Shown: positions 44,906 to 54,217, numbered from the stretch's first letter. The stretch is DNA of 64,000 nt from Deltaproteobacteria bacterium (GCA_016874755.1 VGTH01000004.1:62001-126000); one strand, 5' to 3'. Notes: a model not told the origin generated them from the letters alone. Made by a program: numbers and translations.

Positions 44906-45927
44906 ATGTCATTGAAGCCGATGAGTCGCTTGATTTGTGTAGCCGCGTCCTTGTCCCTAGCAATCGCCATCGCTGCGGCAGGAGTTGCCGACGGCCAAGA
45001 TCCGAAGTTGTCCACCCTGCGGCTCGGCGGTGGCAGTTTTACCACTACTGCAGCGCAGGCCAACGGACTCTTCGCCAAATATGGTTTGCGGGTGGAGATT
45101 CCGCGTTCCGAGGCCGGCGGGTCGGAGGAAGTGCGTCGCTGGTTGGCCTCGGGAGAAATCGATCTCGCCGACTACGGCGTCGACAACGCGGTAGCCATGG
45201 TGGAGAACGCCGGCGCTGACGTGATTGTCGTCGCCGCCACTGACTACACCCCCACCGAGCTCATGGTCCAGCCGGAGATAAAGTCGCTTGCCGATCTAAA
45301 AAGTAGAATCGTCATTGTCGACGCACCTAACACGCAGAACGCACTGGCACTGAAAAAGATACTTTCCACGGTCGGCCTGCAGGCCGGCAGCGACTATGAG
45401 ATGAAAGAGGTCGGCGGCACCGGGGCGCGCATCGCTGCGATGCTGAAGCAGAAAGAATACGCCGCGACCATGGCCTCGGGTCAGACGGCGGCGCAGGCGC
45501 GCCACGGTGGGCTGGTCAGTCTCGCGAGCACCGTAAACATTTTCGGTCCGATGCTGCGCTACGGCGTTTTCACGCCGCGTCAATGGGCAAAGGAAAATAG
45601 CGATCTTTTGACGCGCTACCTGCGGCACAGATCGAGGCGCAGCGCTGGCTGCTCACTCCGGCTAACAAAGAGAAAGTGATCGATCTCATGTTGAGCCAGC
45701 GGAAAATGCCGCGGGCGCTGGCGCAGGGAATCTACGAAATGGATTCTGGACCAAACGGTCTAGCTAAAGACGCGGCGATCGACGTGCCGCGCTTTAACAA
45801 CGTGCTCAAGTTCAGAGCGGAAGTCGAAGGCAGTTGGGGCGGCAAAGCGCCGGCGCCCGAGCGGTATTATGACTCGTCCTATCACAGCAAAGCGTTGGCA
45901 CTGGTGAACAGTAAGACGCCGGGTTGA
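44906..45927 (+). pseudogene. NMT1/SsuA-like substrate-binding protein, frameshifted
   Basis: ATG 44906 after CGGAGGTGATCGC. Signal peptide (LICVAASLSLAIAIAAAGVA), then LRLGGGSFTTTAAQANGLFA, PEIKSLADLKSRIVIVDAPN. At about 45624 the frame shifts: CTGCGGCACAG lacks one G, and the correct tail (IEAQRWLLTPANKEKVIDLM, then ALAQGIYEMDSGPNGLAKDA) continues in another frame to 45927. Without correction the product ends at 45679 with a nonsense tail. It heads a three-SBP run with the TctC gene at 45969 and the SBP at 47048. Confidence 0.75.
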
Positions 45928-45968
45928 TGCTGGCGATGTCATTGGCTACGTTGATCCAGCGAACGACG

Positions 45969-47033
45969 ATGCAAAAGCGCACAAGAGTGACAGCAGGTTT
46001 GGTAGCCGGTTTGGCCGCCGCATTGATTCTCGGATGTACGGATGCGCCGGCTCAGACGCTCTTCTACCAAGGCAAAACGATCACGATTATTTCCGGCGTT
46101 GCCGCCGGTGGATCGGGCGATGTTAGGATTCGCACGCTGCTGCCCTTCTGGCGCAAGTACATTCCCGGAAATCCGACGCTCGTGGTTGAAAACCAGCCGG
46201 GCGCTGGCGGCCGTAGAGCCGCTAATCATCTCTACGGCAACGTCAAAGCCGATGGCTTGACCATCGGTGTGCTTGCGGCGACCGCCATTCCACTCGAAGT
46301 GATGAGAGAGAGCGGTGTGCTGTTTGACAGCGCGAAGTTTATCTACCTTGGCGCGACCGAACATGCTTTTCACACAGTCTTTTTTACCCGCAAGGAACTG
46401 GGGCTCGGCAGCCTGGAAAAACTCCGCGCGGCATCGGGTTTGCGCGTGGGCGGTTTGTCGGTAGGACACACCAACTACGTAGCCGCGCGCATGTTTGCTT
46501 TTCTGCTGGGCATGAAAGATTCAAAATGGGTGACCGGCTACAACGGCACCGGCGATTTAGAAGTTGCGCTGGCGCAGGGCGAGTTGGATGGCAGCGCCAA
46601 CGGCGCCAGCGCGATTTTGCGGCGCAATCCCGACTGGGTCGAAAAAGGCGGCATGGATTTCCACTCGATTATCGACATGCCCAAAGGAGTCAAGCACGGG
46701 CGGATGGGTCACTTGCCCGAGGTCGAAAGCTTTGCTAGGTCTCCACGCGAGGTCAAACTCGTCAACACCTGGCGCACCTTCAGAACCGTCGGTTCTCCCT
46801 ACGCGATGGTGCCGGGAACACCGAAAGAGCGAGTGGAAATCTTGGAAGAGGCGATGCGCAAAGTACTCAAAGACACCGAGTTTCACCGCGAGTACAGAAA
46901 AGTTGTCGGCGACGACGTCGAGCCGGTGACCGCCGAACAGTTGACGAAAGAAATTCGTGAGATGCCGCGCGACCCGGAAGTGATAGATCTCCTCAAAGCG
47001 ATATCGGGAGGCGGGCCACTGCCAGCGCGCTAA
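45969..47033 (+). CDS. TctC/Bug-family substrate-binding protein
   Basis: About 354 residues from ATG 45969; ATG 45927 and 45936 are in-frame alternatives, the first overlapping the upstream stop. The hydrophobic signal AGLVAGLAAALILGC carries a possible lipobox Cys. Then TLFYQGKTITIISGVAAGGS, YIPGNPTLVVENQPGAGGRR and HLYGNVKADGLTIG. It is more divergent than the other TctC proteins here. It is sandwiched between two NMT1-type SBPs in one direction with gaps under 20 bases, so it is probably in one operon with them. Confidence 0.82.
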   Translation: MQKRTRVTAGLVAGLAAALILGCTDAPAQTLFYQGKTITIISGVAAGGSGDVRIRTLLPFWRKYIPGNPTLVVENQPGAGGRRAANHLYGNVKADGLTIGVLAATAIPLEVMRESGVLFDSAKFIYLGATEHAFHTVFFTRKELGLGSLEKLRAASGLRVGGLSVGHTNYVAARMFAFLLGMKDSKWVTGYNGTGDLEVALAQGELDGSANGASAILRRNPDWVEKGGMDFHSIIDMPKGVKHGRMGHLPEVESFARSPREVKLVNTWRTFRTVGSPYAMVPGTPKERVEILEEAMRKVLKDTEFHREYRKVVGDDVEPVTAEQLTKEIREMPRDPEVIDLLKAISGGGPLPAR

Positions 47034-47047
47034 AATTGGGAGTTGTC

Positions 47048-48046
47048 ATGTTGCAAAAGCTGCGAACGATTCTTGTGCTACTTGCGATCTTTGCGCTTAC
47101 GGCGCCGGGATGGGCCCAAGACAAGCCGCTCAAGAAAATCTATTGGGGTGTTTCGACGCTGTCGCCGACCTTGTGGATACCGTGGGTCGCCAAAGAAGCC
47201 AAGATCTTTGAGAAGAACGGACTCGATGTCGAAGCGGTATTGCTCAACGGCTCGGGCCGTACTTCGCAGGCGATGTTATCAGGAAGTCTTTTCGCTGCAT
47301 CGGTGGCGTTGCCCCAAGTCATGCTTGCCGTAATCAATGGCGCCGATCTAGTCAACGTTGCCCATGGCATCGGCGTGCAGGGTAGCCGCTTGATGGTCAA
47401 GCCGGAGATACGGCGGGTCGAAGATCTTAAAGGTAAGAAAATTGGCATATCGAGTTTGGGCTCAGCGGGCGATCTGCTGTTCGGCTATGTGCTGCGGAAA
47501 TACGGCATCGACACCACGCGCGATCTTTACTGGCTCGCCGTGGGTAATACTGCCGAGCGACTGCAGGCGCTGTACAATGGGTCCATCGATGCCGCCGACC
47601 TTTCGTATCCCGCCGACATTCAGGCCGAGCGCAAAGGCTATCGTCCATTGCTCGATGCCAAAAAAGAGATCGTCTATCCGACGGCGTCAGTGGTGACGCG
47701 GCGCCGGACGATCAAAGAGGACCGCGACAGCGTGATGCGCTTTGTGCGGTCCTTTGTCGAAGGCATCGCTTATCTGAAACACAACAAAGAACATAGCAAA
47801 CAAATACTTGCAAAATATCTGCGTAACAACGATCCCGAGTACCTCGAAGGGGCGTATATAATTCACCGGCAGGATTTCATCTCCGCCCCGTATCCGATCA
47901 CCAAAGGGCTAGAGGCGATTTACGACATCGCAGCGCATCGCCGGCCGGAAGTCCGCTCGCACAAACCGGAAGAGTTTGTCGATACAAGCTTCGTCGCCGA
48001 TTTGGACAAGAGCGGGTTCATCAAGAAGTTGTACGAGGGGAAATAA
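47048..48046 (+). CDS. ABC-type substrate-binding protein, NMT1/SsuA-like
   Basis: 332 residues. ATG 47048 follows GGGAGTTGTC, 14 bases after the TctC stop. Signal peptide MLQKLRTILVLLAIFALTAP, then TLWIPWVAKEAKIFEKNGLD, KPEIRRVEDLKGKKIGISSL, and the C-terminal DTSFVADLDKSGFIKKLYEG. The layout is the same as in the gene at 1659. Third SBP in a row; no transporter subunit follows. Ligand unknown. Confidence 0.86.
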   Translation: MLQKLRTILVLLAIFALTAPGWAQDKPLKKIYWGVSTLSPTLWIPWVAKEAKIFEKNGLDVEAVLLNGSGRTSQAMLSGSLFAASVALPQVMLAVINGADLVNVAHGIGVQGSRLMVKPEIRRVEDLKGKKIGISSLGSAGDLLFGYVLRKYGIDTTRDLYWLAVGNTAERLQALYNGSIDAADLSYPADIQAERKGYRPLLDAKKEIVYPTASVVTRRRTIKEDRDSVMRFVRSFVEGIAYLKHNKEHSKQILAKYLRNNDPEYLEGAYIIHRQDFISAPYPITKGLEAIYDIAAHRRPEVRSHKPEEFVDTSFVADLDKSGFIKKLYEGK

Positions 48047-48051
48047 TTAAA

Positions 48052-48105
48052 CACAAAGGGCACAAAGATCACAAAGATCACAAAGATCACAAAGATCACA
48101 GAAGG
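48052..48105. repeat. Tandem array of a 9-bp unit (CACAAAGAT)
   Basis: Four exact CACAAAGAT units (48061-48096) are flanked by the variants CACAAAGGG and CACAGAAGG, six units in all. It lies just after the SBP stop in the 140-bp gap. Related CGCAAAG/CACGAAG strings occur at about 22480 and 29412. It is too short-period for a CRISPR. Confidence 0.8.
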
Positions 48106-48188
48106 AAATACTTAGATACGGACTTTTCACCGCAAAGACCGCGGAATACGCAACGCATTTCCATGTGTTTTTTGTGGTTAATTTCTGC

Positions 48189-49244
48189 CTACGCCCCTCG
48201 GCGGCCGGTTTCTTTCAGCAACTTTTCCCAGCGCTCTAACTCCTTCTCATACTTTTCCATCGACATCTCGCGCTCCGGACGCCAGCGTTTGAAGCCGTAA
48301 TTCTTCGCGGCGTTGCCGTATTGATATTTTTCCAAGATGCCTTGGCCTTCAGGGCCGAGCAGATAATCGGCCAGTAGCAGCGCGCCGTGGGGGTGCGGCG
48401 GCTGGGCAGCAACGGCGACGCCGCCGACGTTGGTCGGTACGATGTCCATCGGCACCCACTCGACCGGCGAGCCTTTTTGCTGGGCAACGATCACATGGTT
48501 GCGAAAGATCGCCGCGCCGGCGATCAGCTCGCCGGAACCGATCAGCTCAAGCAGCGCCGGCGGGATGATCGTGTGTAACGGGATCTCCTGGCCCTTTAAT
48601 TTTTTTACAAACTCTGGCCCGCGGGTTTTTAACATCGCACCGATGGATTTGGAACTGGTATCGTCAATGGTCAACCCCATGCGGCCTTTGAGGGCTGGGT
48701 GGAGCAGGCCGTCGTAGTTCTTCGGCACAGCGTCTTTGGGGACCAAGTTCTTGTTGTAGCCAAAGCCGATGTAGGACTCGCGCGCAGTGCCCCAAAAGTA
48801 AAGGCCGCGCTCGCCTCTTGCTTTGGCCTCCTCGGGATAGGCCGCGAAAAACGGCGAGTGATAGGGGCGCAGCAGGAACGCTTCGCGCTGGAACATCAAG
48901 TTCGCTTCGGTGGTCTCGATCGTGTCGACAATGGACCGTCTCGCTTTGGCCTCTTCGACCATGCGGTTGGTGATCTCGCTGCCGTTGGAGCGGTAGGCTT
49001 CGATTTTCACGCCGGGGTATTTGCCTTCGAAAGCCTTGATCAAGGCTTTGTAGGAATCCCCGGCGAGCGAGGTGTACCAAGTCACTTTACCTTCGGCCTT
49101 GGCGCCGGCAAAGAGCACTTGCTCGCGGTCTTTGCCGTTGTAGGTTACGAGCTCCGAAATGGTCAGGGCTTTGCGTGCTTGGGCGAACAGCTGAAGCGGG
49201 AATAAAACTGATAGGGCAAGAAGGACGAATACGAAAAAGTGCAT
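48189..49244 (-). CDS. Iron(III)-type substrate-binding protein
   Basis: 351 residues. ATG 49244 follows CGAGGAGACCCG. Signal peptide MHFFVFVLLALSVLFPLQLF (cleavage near AQA), then the class hallmark VLFAGAKAEGKVTWYTSLAG, YIGFGYNKNLVPKDAVPKNY, and PPHPHGALLLADYLLGPEGQ. A charged C-terminal helix (EKYEKELERWEKLLKETGRR) follows. A shrunken duplicate lies immediately upstream (49308-49480). Confidence 0.86.
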   Translation of the reverse strand: MHFFVFVLLALSVLFPLQLFAQARKALTISELVTYNGKDREQVLFAGAKAEGKVTWYTSLAGDSYKALIKAFEGKYPGVKIEAYRSNGSEITNRMVEEAKARRSIVDTIETTEANLMFQREAFLLRPYHSPFFAAYPEEAKARGERGLYFWGTARESYIGFGYNKNLVPKDAVPKNYDGLLHPALKGRMGLTIDDTSSKSIGAMLKTRGPEFVKKLKGQEIPLHTIIPPALLELIGSGELIAGAAIFRNHVIVAQQKGSPVEWVPMDIVPTNVGGVAVAAQPPHPHGALLLADYLLGPEGQGILEKYQYGNAAKNYGFKRWRPEREMSMEKYEKELERWEKLLKETGRRGA

Positions 49245-49307
49245 CGTTTACGGGTCTCCTCGGTAACTTTGTACCGACAAGAGACCGCGCTATCAAGCAC
49301 CTACTGG

Positions 49308-49480
49308 CTATTGGCCGCGCCGGCTGGTTTCTTTCATAAGCTTTTCCCAGCGCTCCAGTTCTTTCTCGTATTTTTCTAAAACGGCTTGGCCTTCGGGGCC
49401 AGGCAGTAGCCGTCGCCGCCGAGCGAAGTGTACCAGGTCACCACGCCTTCGGATAATCCGCCGAATACGAGTTGCTTCAT
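49308..49480 (-). pseudogene. Internally deleted duplicate of the iron-type SBP gene
   Basis: On the minus strand, ATG 49480 gives LSEGVVTWYTSLGGDGY, matching the head of the gene at 48189-49244 (GKVTWYTSLAGDSY). It jumps straight to that gene's tail, read one frame away as GPEGQAVLEKYEKELERWEK and then LMKETSRRGQ with a stop at 49308. About 240 internal residues are missing, including a second jump between the two EKY sites. It is a dead, collapsed tandem copy. Confidence 0.7.
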
Positions 49481-49487
49481 CGGCAGT

Positions 49488-50573
49488 CTACTTGTTCGCC
49501 TCCTCGATAAACTTGCGCAGGAAACTGACAACCTCCTGCGGCACTTGCGAGGCTTGCTTGAACAAACGTTCGCCCGCTTCGCCGACTTCGAAGCGCGGAT
49601 GGAAGCGCATCGCGGCGATGGCTTCCTGGAGAAAGTCCTGATCGCGCGCGAGGCCGTCGAAGGCTTTGCGCAAAGTCGCGGTCGCTTCTGCCGGCGCTTT
49701 GGGCGGCAAAAGCACCATGCGGGTCATGTTGGTGCTCGACATGTTGGCGGCTTTCAAAGCTTCGTATTTGATCCCAGACGGATTCTTGCCGAACGCTTCG
49801 CGGTAGAAATAGGTAAAGGGCAGCAGCTCCGGGACGTCGCGGCTCACCAAGATTTCCCCGCTGGGCGCAACCAGATCGGTATAATAGAGGGGCACCACCA
49901 TACCGGTCTTCACCATCTGCGGCTCCACTTGCGTTCGATAGCCGGGCAGGGTTTCGTCGTGATATTGGGCTTCGTTGCGCTGGACGGCCAGGCGGGCATC
50001 GGAACTGCTGTTGTAGCCGGTCACATAATCGTATTTCAGGCCGAGGAGATCGAACGAAAGCCGGAAACGAACGTCCTTCGAACTGCTCACACCGAGCCCG
50101 GCGGCGCGAAATCTGGGCAGCTTCAAAAAGTCGGCGGGCTTCTTGACGCCGGGAGGCGTGTCGGCGCGAATGTAGGAAACCGTTACGCCGTGAACGCCGG
50201 TGACGAAGCCGAATGTACTCAGATCGACGCGCTGCCCAGGATCTTTGACCTGCTGATGAAACAAGCTGCCGGTGAAGTACGCGCCGGTGAAGCCGTCGGG
50301 TTTGGCCACTTCGCCCATATAGTTCACGGCCGTGATGCCGCCGCCGCCACCCATGTTTTGCACTGTCACCGTCGGGTTGCCAGCAATATGCTTCGGCAGA
50401 TGCTTGGCAAAAATGCGCCCTTCGATGTCGGTAGGACCGCCGGCGGCGAAGTTGATGATCAGATTTAAGGTCCTGCCCTGGTAAAAGGGCGCTTTTTCCG
50501 CGGCGAAGGCTGCCACCGTTAGGGCGAAGAAAGCCGCGGTCAGTGATAAACATCGCGCGAGGGTGCGCTCCAT
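49488..50573 (-). CDS. TctC-like substrate-binding protein
   Basis: 361 residues. ATG 50573 follows GGAAGGAGTAATTATT; the longer frame to 50675 is rejected. Signal peptide CLSLTAAFFALTVAAFA, then APFYQGRTLNLIINFAAGGP, HIAGNPTVTVQNMGGGGGIT, and MGEVAKPDGFTG. It is a distant Bug-family member; the middle region differs from the other five. It is divergent from the SBP at 50746. Confidence 0.8.
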   Translation of the reverse strand: MERTLARCLSLTAAFFALTVAAFAAEKAPFYQGRTLNLIINFAAGGPTDIEGRIFAKHLPKHIAGNPTVTVQNMGGGGGITAVNYMGEVAKPDGFTGAYFTGSLFHQQVKDPGQRVDLSTFGFVTGVHGVTVSYIRADTPPGVKKPADFLKLPRFRAAGLGVSSSKDVRFRLSFDLLGLKYDYVTGYNSSSDARLAVQRNEAQYHDETLPGYRTQVEPQMVKTGMVVPLYYTDLVAPSGEILVSRDVPELLPFTYFYREAFGKNPSGIKYEALKAANMSSTNMTRMVLLPPKAPAEATATLRKAFDGLARDQDFLQEAIAAMRFHPRFEVGEAGERLFKQASQVPQEVVSFLRKFIEEANK

Positions 50574-50635
50574 AATAATTACTCCTTCCGTTTTGCCCGT
50601 TATACAACGATCGATTGCTTTGACCAATTCCTCAA

Positions 50636-50650
50636 TACACCTTTTGTGTA
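50636..50650. promoter_or_regulatory. Possible operator TACAC-ctttt-GTGTA in a divergent promoter region
   Basis: A perfect 5+5+5 inverted repeat in the 170-bp region between the divergent SBP genes at 50573 and 50746. The AT-richer sequence around it is promoter-like. It is short enough to arise by chance. Confidence 0.25.
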
Positions 50651-50745
50651 GCGTGAAGCAAAGCTTTTTTTGCATTGACGCCCCTTTGTTATCGGTGGTA
50701 ATCCTCCCTCACCTACGGTGTCGAGTCTATGCGGAGGGACGTCCT

Positions 50746-51756
50746 ATGAAGCTTGCCGTTTCGATTTTTGCGCCAATGCTTTGGTTTGCGGCTTTCGTGT
50801 TGACCTATGCGCAAGGCGCCGAGGCGATTATTGACGCAGCGCGCAAAGAAGGCCAGGTGGTCTTCTATGCTTCGATGGAAGCCGCCTCGGCACAGCGCCT
50901 GGCCGCCGCTTTCGAGAAAAAATATCCCGGCATCAAGGTCAACACCACCCGCATCGGGTCCGAGCGCATGGCAACCCGCTTGGTCGCCGAGACCCAGGCG
51001 CGCAAAGTCAGCGCCGACGTGGTGCAACAATCGGCGTTCGATTTCTACGGGGTTTTGCAAAAAGGCATCTTCGATAGCTACTTCTCGCCCGAGCGTGCCG
51101 CCTATCCCGCCGAGTACCGCGATGAAAAGGGCGTTTGGATGATACCCGCCTCAACCTTGAACGTAATCGCCTACAACAAGAAAATGGTCGCTCCTGCCGA
51201 TGCGCCGAAGAGTTTTTGGGATCTGGTCGAGCCAAAGTGGAAAGGCCAGCTCCTGATGGACGAGAACGAGAGCAAATGGATGGCCGGTATGATGCAGTAC
51301 TACGGCGAGGCGAAGACCCTGGATTTGCTGCGCCGGCTGGCGCGTCAGGAGATTCAATTTCGCACCGGCCATACTCTGCTGCAAACCTTATGTGCCGCCG
51401 GTGAGCGTCCCATCGTCGTGGTCGCCTTTGCCAACGGCGTCGATCGCTTAAAAAAAGACAACGCGCCCATCGAGTGGGTCGCCGCCGAGCCAGTGATCGG
51501 CCTGACCTTCGGTTCGGCGGTTGTAAAAGAAGCGCCCCATCCCAATGCTGGACGGCTGTTCCAAGATTTCATGCTGTCGCGGGAGGGCCAGGAGGTCATG
51601 GCCGCCGCCGGCTATCACGTGCCGCGCACCGATGTCAGCTCGCCGATTCTGCGCGAAGCGCCGAAAAACACCAAAGTGATTCCGCTGCCGATGAGTTTAG
51701 CGGCGCGCTACAACGAATTTTACAAAACCTATCGCAACGTAATGGGATTGAAATGA
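50746..51756 (+). CDS. Iron(III)-type substrate-binding protein
   Basis: 336 residues. ATG 50746 follows GCGGAGGGACGTCCT. Signal peptide MKLAVSIFAPMLWFAAFVLT, then AIIDAARKEGQVVFYASMEA, SAFDFYGVLQKGIFDSYFSP, STLNVIAYNKKMVAPADAPK, APHPNAGRLFQDFMLSREGQ and a C-terminal YNEFYKTYRNVMGLK like that of the gene at 5096. No partner permease is adjacent. A GGGCGACC hairpin follows the stop. Confidence 0.86.
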   Translation: MKLAVSIFAPMLWFAAFVLTYAQGAEAIIDAARKEGQVVFYASMEAASAQRLAAAFEKKYPGIKVNTTRIGSERMATRLVAETQARKVSADVVQQSAFDFYGVLQKGIFDSYFSPERAAYPAEYRDEKGVWMIPASTLNVIAYNKKMVAPADAPKSFWDLVEPKWKGQLLMDENESKWMAGMMQYYGEAKTLDLLRRLARQEIQFRTGHTLLQTLCAAGERPIVVVAFANGVDRLKKDNAPIEWVAAEPVIGLTFGSAVVKEAPHPNAGRLFQDFMLSREGQEVMAAAGYHVPRTDVSSPILREAPKNTKVIPLPMSLAARYNEFYKTYRNVMGLK

Positions 51757-51757
51757 G

Positions 51758-51781
51758 GTAGGGGCGACCGGCTGGTCGCCC
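51758..51781. repeat. GTAGGGGCG-type hairpin repeat
   Basis: GTAGGGGCGACC-GGCT-GGTCGCCC has an 8-bp perfect GC stem. It lies right after the SBP stop and may also stop transcription, although no T-run follows. It shares its arms with the repeats at 29513, 61949 and 63029. Confidence 0.65.
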
Positions 51782-51810
51782 TCTCCATCTGAACGACGAG
51801 GAGAACCACC

Positions 51811-53172
51811 ATGCCCTACGAAGCCGAAGCGGGAAATTTTTCCATCGCCCTGGGCGGCGACACCATGTTAACGCGAAAATTGACGCCCTTCAAAGAACCC
51901 GCGTTCTTAAAACTGCGCGAGGTTCTTCACAGCGCCGACGCTCGTTTCGTCAACCTCGAAGGCACGGTGCATACCTGGGAAGAAGGCACGCCCGGCATCA
52001 CCCAGGGAACCTTCATGACCACGTTGCCGCCGCTGCTCGAGGATTTAAAATGGCTCGGCGTTAATATAGTTTCCTGCGCCAACAATCATGCCTTCGATTA
52101 TGGTGAAGACGGCGTGCTCGCTAATATTCGCCATCTCGACGAGGCGGGTATGACCCATGCGGGCACGGGAAAAAATCTCGCCGCGGCGCGCGCGCCGGGA
52201 TATTTGGACACGCCCAATGGGCGCGTCGGTCTCATAGCGACTACGGCAACATTCCGGCCATGGAACCAAGCCGGCGAGCAGCGTCCCGATCTGCGCGGCC
52301 GGCCGGGTATCAGTCCGCTCGGATTTGAAACCACCCACTGCGTCGATGGCGCCGCCTTCGAGCAGTTAAAACGCATCAGCCGCGAGCTCGGCTTCGAGAA
52401 AAGCAACGAGCGCGCACGCAAGCACTTTTATAGCGATAAGGAAATCACCAAGGCCGATGCGCCGGAACTAAGCCTACTCGGTCATCGCTATGTGGCGGGC
52501 GAAGGTTTCTCCATAACGACGAAAGCCAACGAGCGCGACTTACAAGATAATCTCAAATGGATTCGCGAGGCGCGCCGCCAAGCCGATTGGTTGGTGGTCA
52601 GCGCCCACTGTCACGAATTCGGCGGACCAACGTTGCTCTCAGCGGGCACGCGCGCGGAGCTCGAAGAGACCGCAGACTTCTTCACCAAGTTTGCCCATCA
52701 AGCGATCGACGAAGGCGCCGACATCTTCGTCGGCCACGGCTCCCATTTTCCGATGGGCATCGAAATCTACAAAGGCAAGCCGATTCTCTACAGCGTCGGC
52801 AACTTCGTTTTTCAAAACGAAACCGTCGGTTTTTTCCCCGCCGACGCCTACGAACGATTCGATCTCGATCTCAAAGCGACGCCGACCGATTTCCTCGACG
52901 CGCGCACCAACGGCGGCAAGAAAGGCCACCCCAGCGATCGCGCCTACTGGGAAAACATGTTCGCGGTGTGCAAGTTCGAAAAGAAGAAGTTAGCGCGCAT
53001 CGAAGTCCACGCCATCGATCAAGGCTTCGGCCGGCCGCTGCCGCAAAGAGGCCGCCCCGTGTTAGCCGAAGGGGAAGTTGCCAAGCGCGTGATCGATCGC
53101 GTGACGAAACTATCGGCACGCTACGGCACCAAAGTCACCAATCGCGACGGCGTCGGAGTTATTTCACTTTAG
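51811..53172 (+). CDS. CapA-family (PGA_cap) metallophosphatase-like protein
   Basis: A 453-residue protein. ATG 51811 follows ACGAGGAGAACCACC. CapA motifs in order: SIALGGDTMLTRKL, ARFVNLEGTVHTWEE, NIVSCANNHAFDYGEDGVLA, LVVSAHCHEFGG and GADIFVGHGSHFPMGIEIYK with YSVGNFVF. This is the calcineurin-like fold of CapA/PgsA. No signal peptide or membrane anchor is seen and no capB/capC/pgs genes are near, so a soluble hydrolase role is more likely than polyglutamate export (inference). Confidence 0.85.
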   Translation: MPYEAEAGNFSIALGGDTMLTRKLTPFKEPAFLKLREVLHSADARFVNLEGTVHTWEEGTPGITQGTFMTTLPPLLEDLKWLGVNIVSCANNHAFDYGEDGVLANIRHLDEAGMTHAGTGKNLAAARAPGYLDTPNGRVGLIATTATFRPWNQAGEQRPDLRGRPGISPLGFETTHCVDGAAFEQLKRISRELGFEKSNERARKHFYSDKEITKADAPELSLLGHRYVAGEGFSITTKANERDLQDNLKWIREARRQADWLVVSAHCHEFGGPTLLSAGTRAELEETADFFTKFAHQAIDEGADIFVGHGSHFPMGIEIYKGKPILYSVGNFVFQNETVGFFPADAYERFDLDLKATPTDFLDARTNGGKKGHPSDRAYWENMFAVCKFEKKKLARIEVHAIDQGFGRPLPQRGRPVLAEGEVAKRVIDRVTKLSARYGTKVTNRDGVGVISL

Positions 53173-53281
53173 ATTCGCGTAGGTGATGTAAGAGCCGATT
53201 TTTCTGTAGCGCACTTTCCGGTCCCTCCCTTTCGCAGAGCGAGGTTAGTGGGATTTTTCGAAGCTGGGCAGGGTGGGCGGT

Positions 53282-54070
53282 TCAGTCGACCACGGATCGA
53301 TCAGGAACCAGCGACCGCTGTAGCCACTGGAATAGTCTCCAGCCGACATGATCCGGCTGCAGCGTAGACGCTGCAAGAGCAGCGGCCTCGTCGGATATCG
53401 CCGGCCCATTGGGCGCTTTCACGTGGACCTCGGCCACCCGTTCGGCCATCACGAACCAGCCGATCGCTGACTCCACAGACCGGCCCACCGTAAGCAAGCC
53501 GTGGTTGCGCAGGATGCAAAGCTTCTTGTCGCCGAGCGCCGCGGCGATGCGCTTGCCGCCATCGATGGAAAGCACTTCTACTTCCTCATCGTCGAAGAGC
53601 GCCTGATCAAAAACGAAAGCACACGCCTCCTGACTGAGCGCGCGGAACGGGGCGACGTTGGCTGACCAAGGCGTGCCGAAGGCCGTATGGGTGTGAGCCG
53701 CGCTCACGACGTCGGGACGCGCCGCAAGCAGCGGATGGTGGATGTTGTAGCCCGCCGTGTTGACGGCACCGGTAGCGTTGCCATCGGCATCCATCACTTC
53801 ACCACCGGGCCCGACCAGAACTAACTTGCCAACGGTCGCCGCGCCAAAAGGAACGCCCCAGTCGAGCAGCCAAAAGTGGTCAGTGAGCTCGGGATCACGC
53901 GCCGATATGTGGCCGTCGCCGAGCATCCCCCAGCGCATCGCGCCAAAGATGCGATATCCGAGCGCACTTATCCGCTTGCGGTGCGCCCGTTCATCGGCAA
54001 TCGAACGGATTGTGCCGTAGGGCTCGACCCCGTCAAACGGTGGATAGGGACTCGCGGCCATGTCAGTCAT
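53282..54070 (-). CDS. Class II aldolase/adducin family protein
   Basis: 262 residues. The zinc-site pattern is GDGHISARDPE near residue 51, SAAHTHTAFGTPWSANV near 123 (His-x-His) and LRNHGLLTVGRSVESAIGWF near 188 (third His). It is similar to the fuculose-phosphate aldolase fold, but this long branch includes decarboxylases and uncharacterised proteins often paired with amidohydrolases. Start at ATG 54070 or ATG 54061. The substrate is unknown. It stands alone between convergent and divergent neighbours. Confidence 0.85.
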   Translation of the reverse strand: MTDMAASPYPPFDGVEPYGTIRSIADERAHRKRISALGYRIFGAMRWGMLGDGHISARDPELTDHFWLLDWGVPFGAATVGKLVLVGPGGEVMDADGNATGAVNTAGYNIHHPLLAARPDVVSAAHTHTAFGTPWSANVAPFRALSQEACAFVFDQALFDDEEVEVLSIDGGKRIAAALGDKKLCILRNHGLLTVGRSVESAIGWFVMAERVAEVHVKAPNGPAISDEAAALAASTLQPDHVGWRLFQWLQRSLVPDRSVVD

Positions 54071-54217
54071 TGTGCGTCAGACGGTGAAGTCGGATATTTC
54101 TACGGGAAATCACAACCGCCAATTTTCTGGGCAGAGAAATATCGCCGCGTCGGCAAGCTGTCAATCATGGGAGAGTTTGGAGTTACGAGGTGATCAGAGG
54201 ATCGCTCCAACTACCGG

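Noticed and set aside
48052-48105. CRISPR array
   Set aside because: The period is 9 bases with no spacers and no cas genes.
49428-50468. 346-residue plus-strand open frame
   Set aside because: Fully antisense to the TctC-like gene, which has a signal peptide, family motifs and a strong ribosome site.
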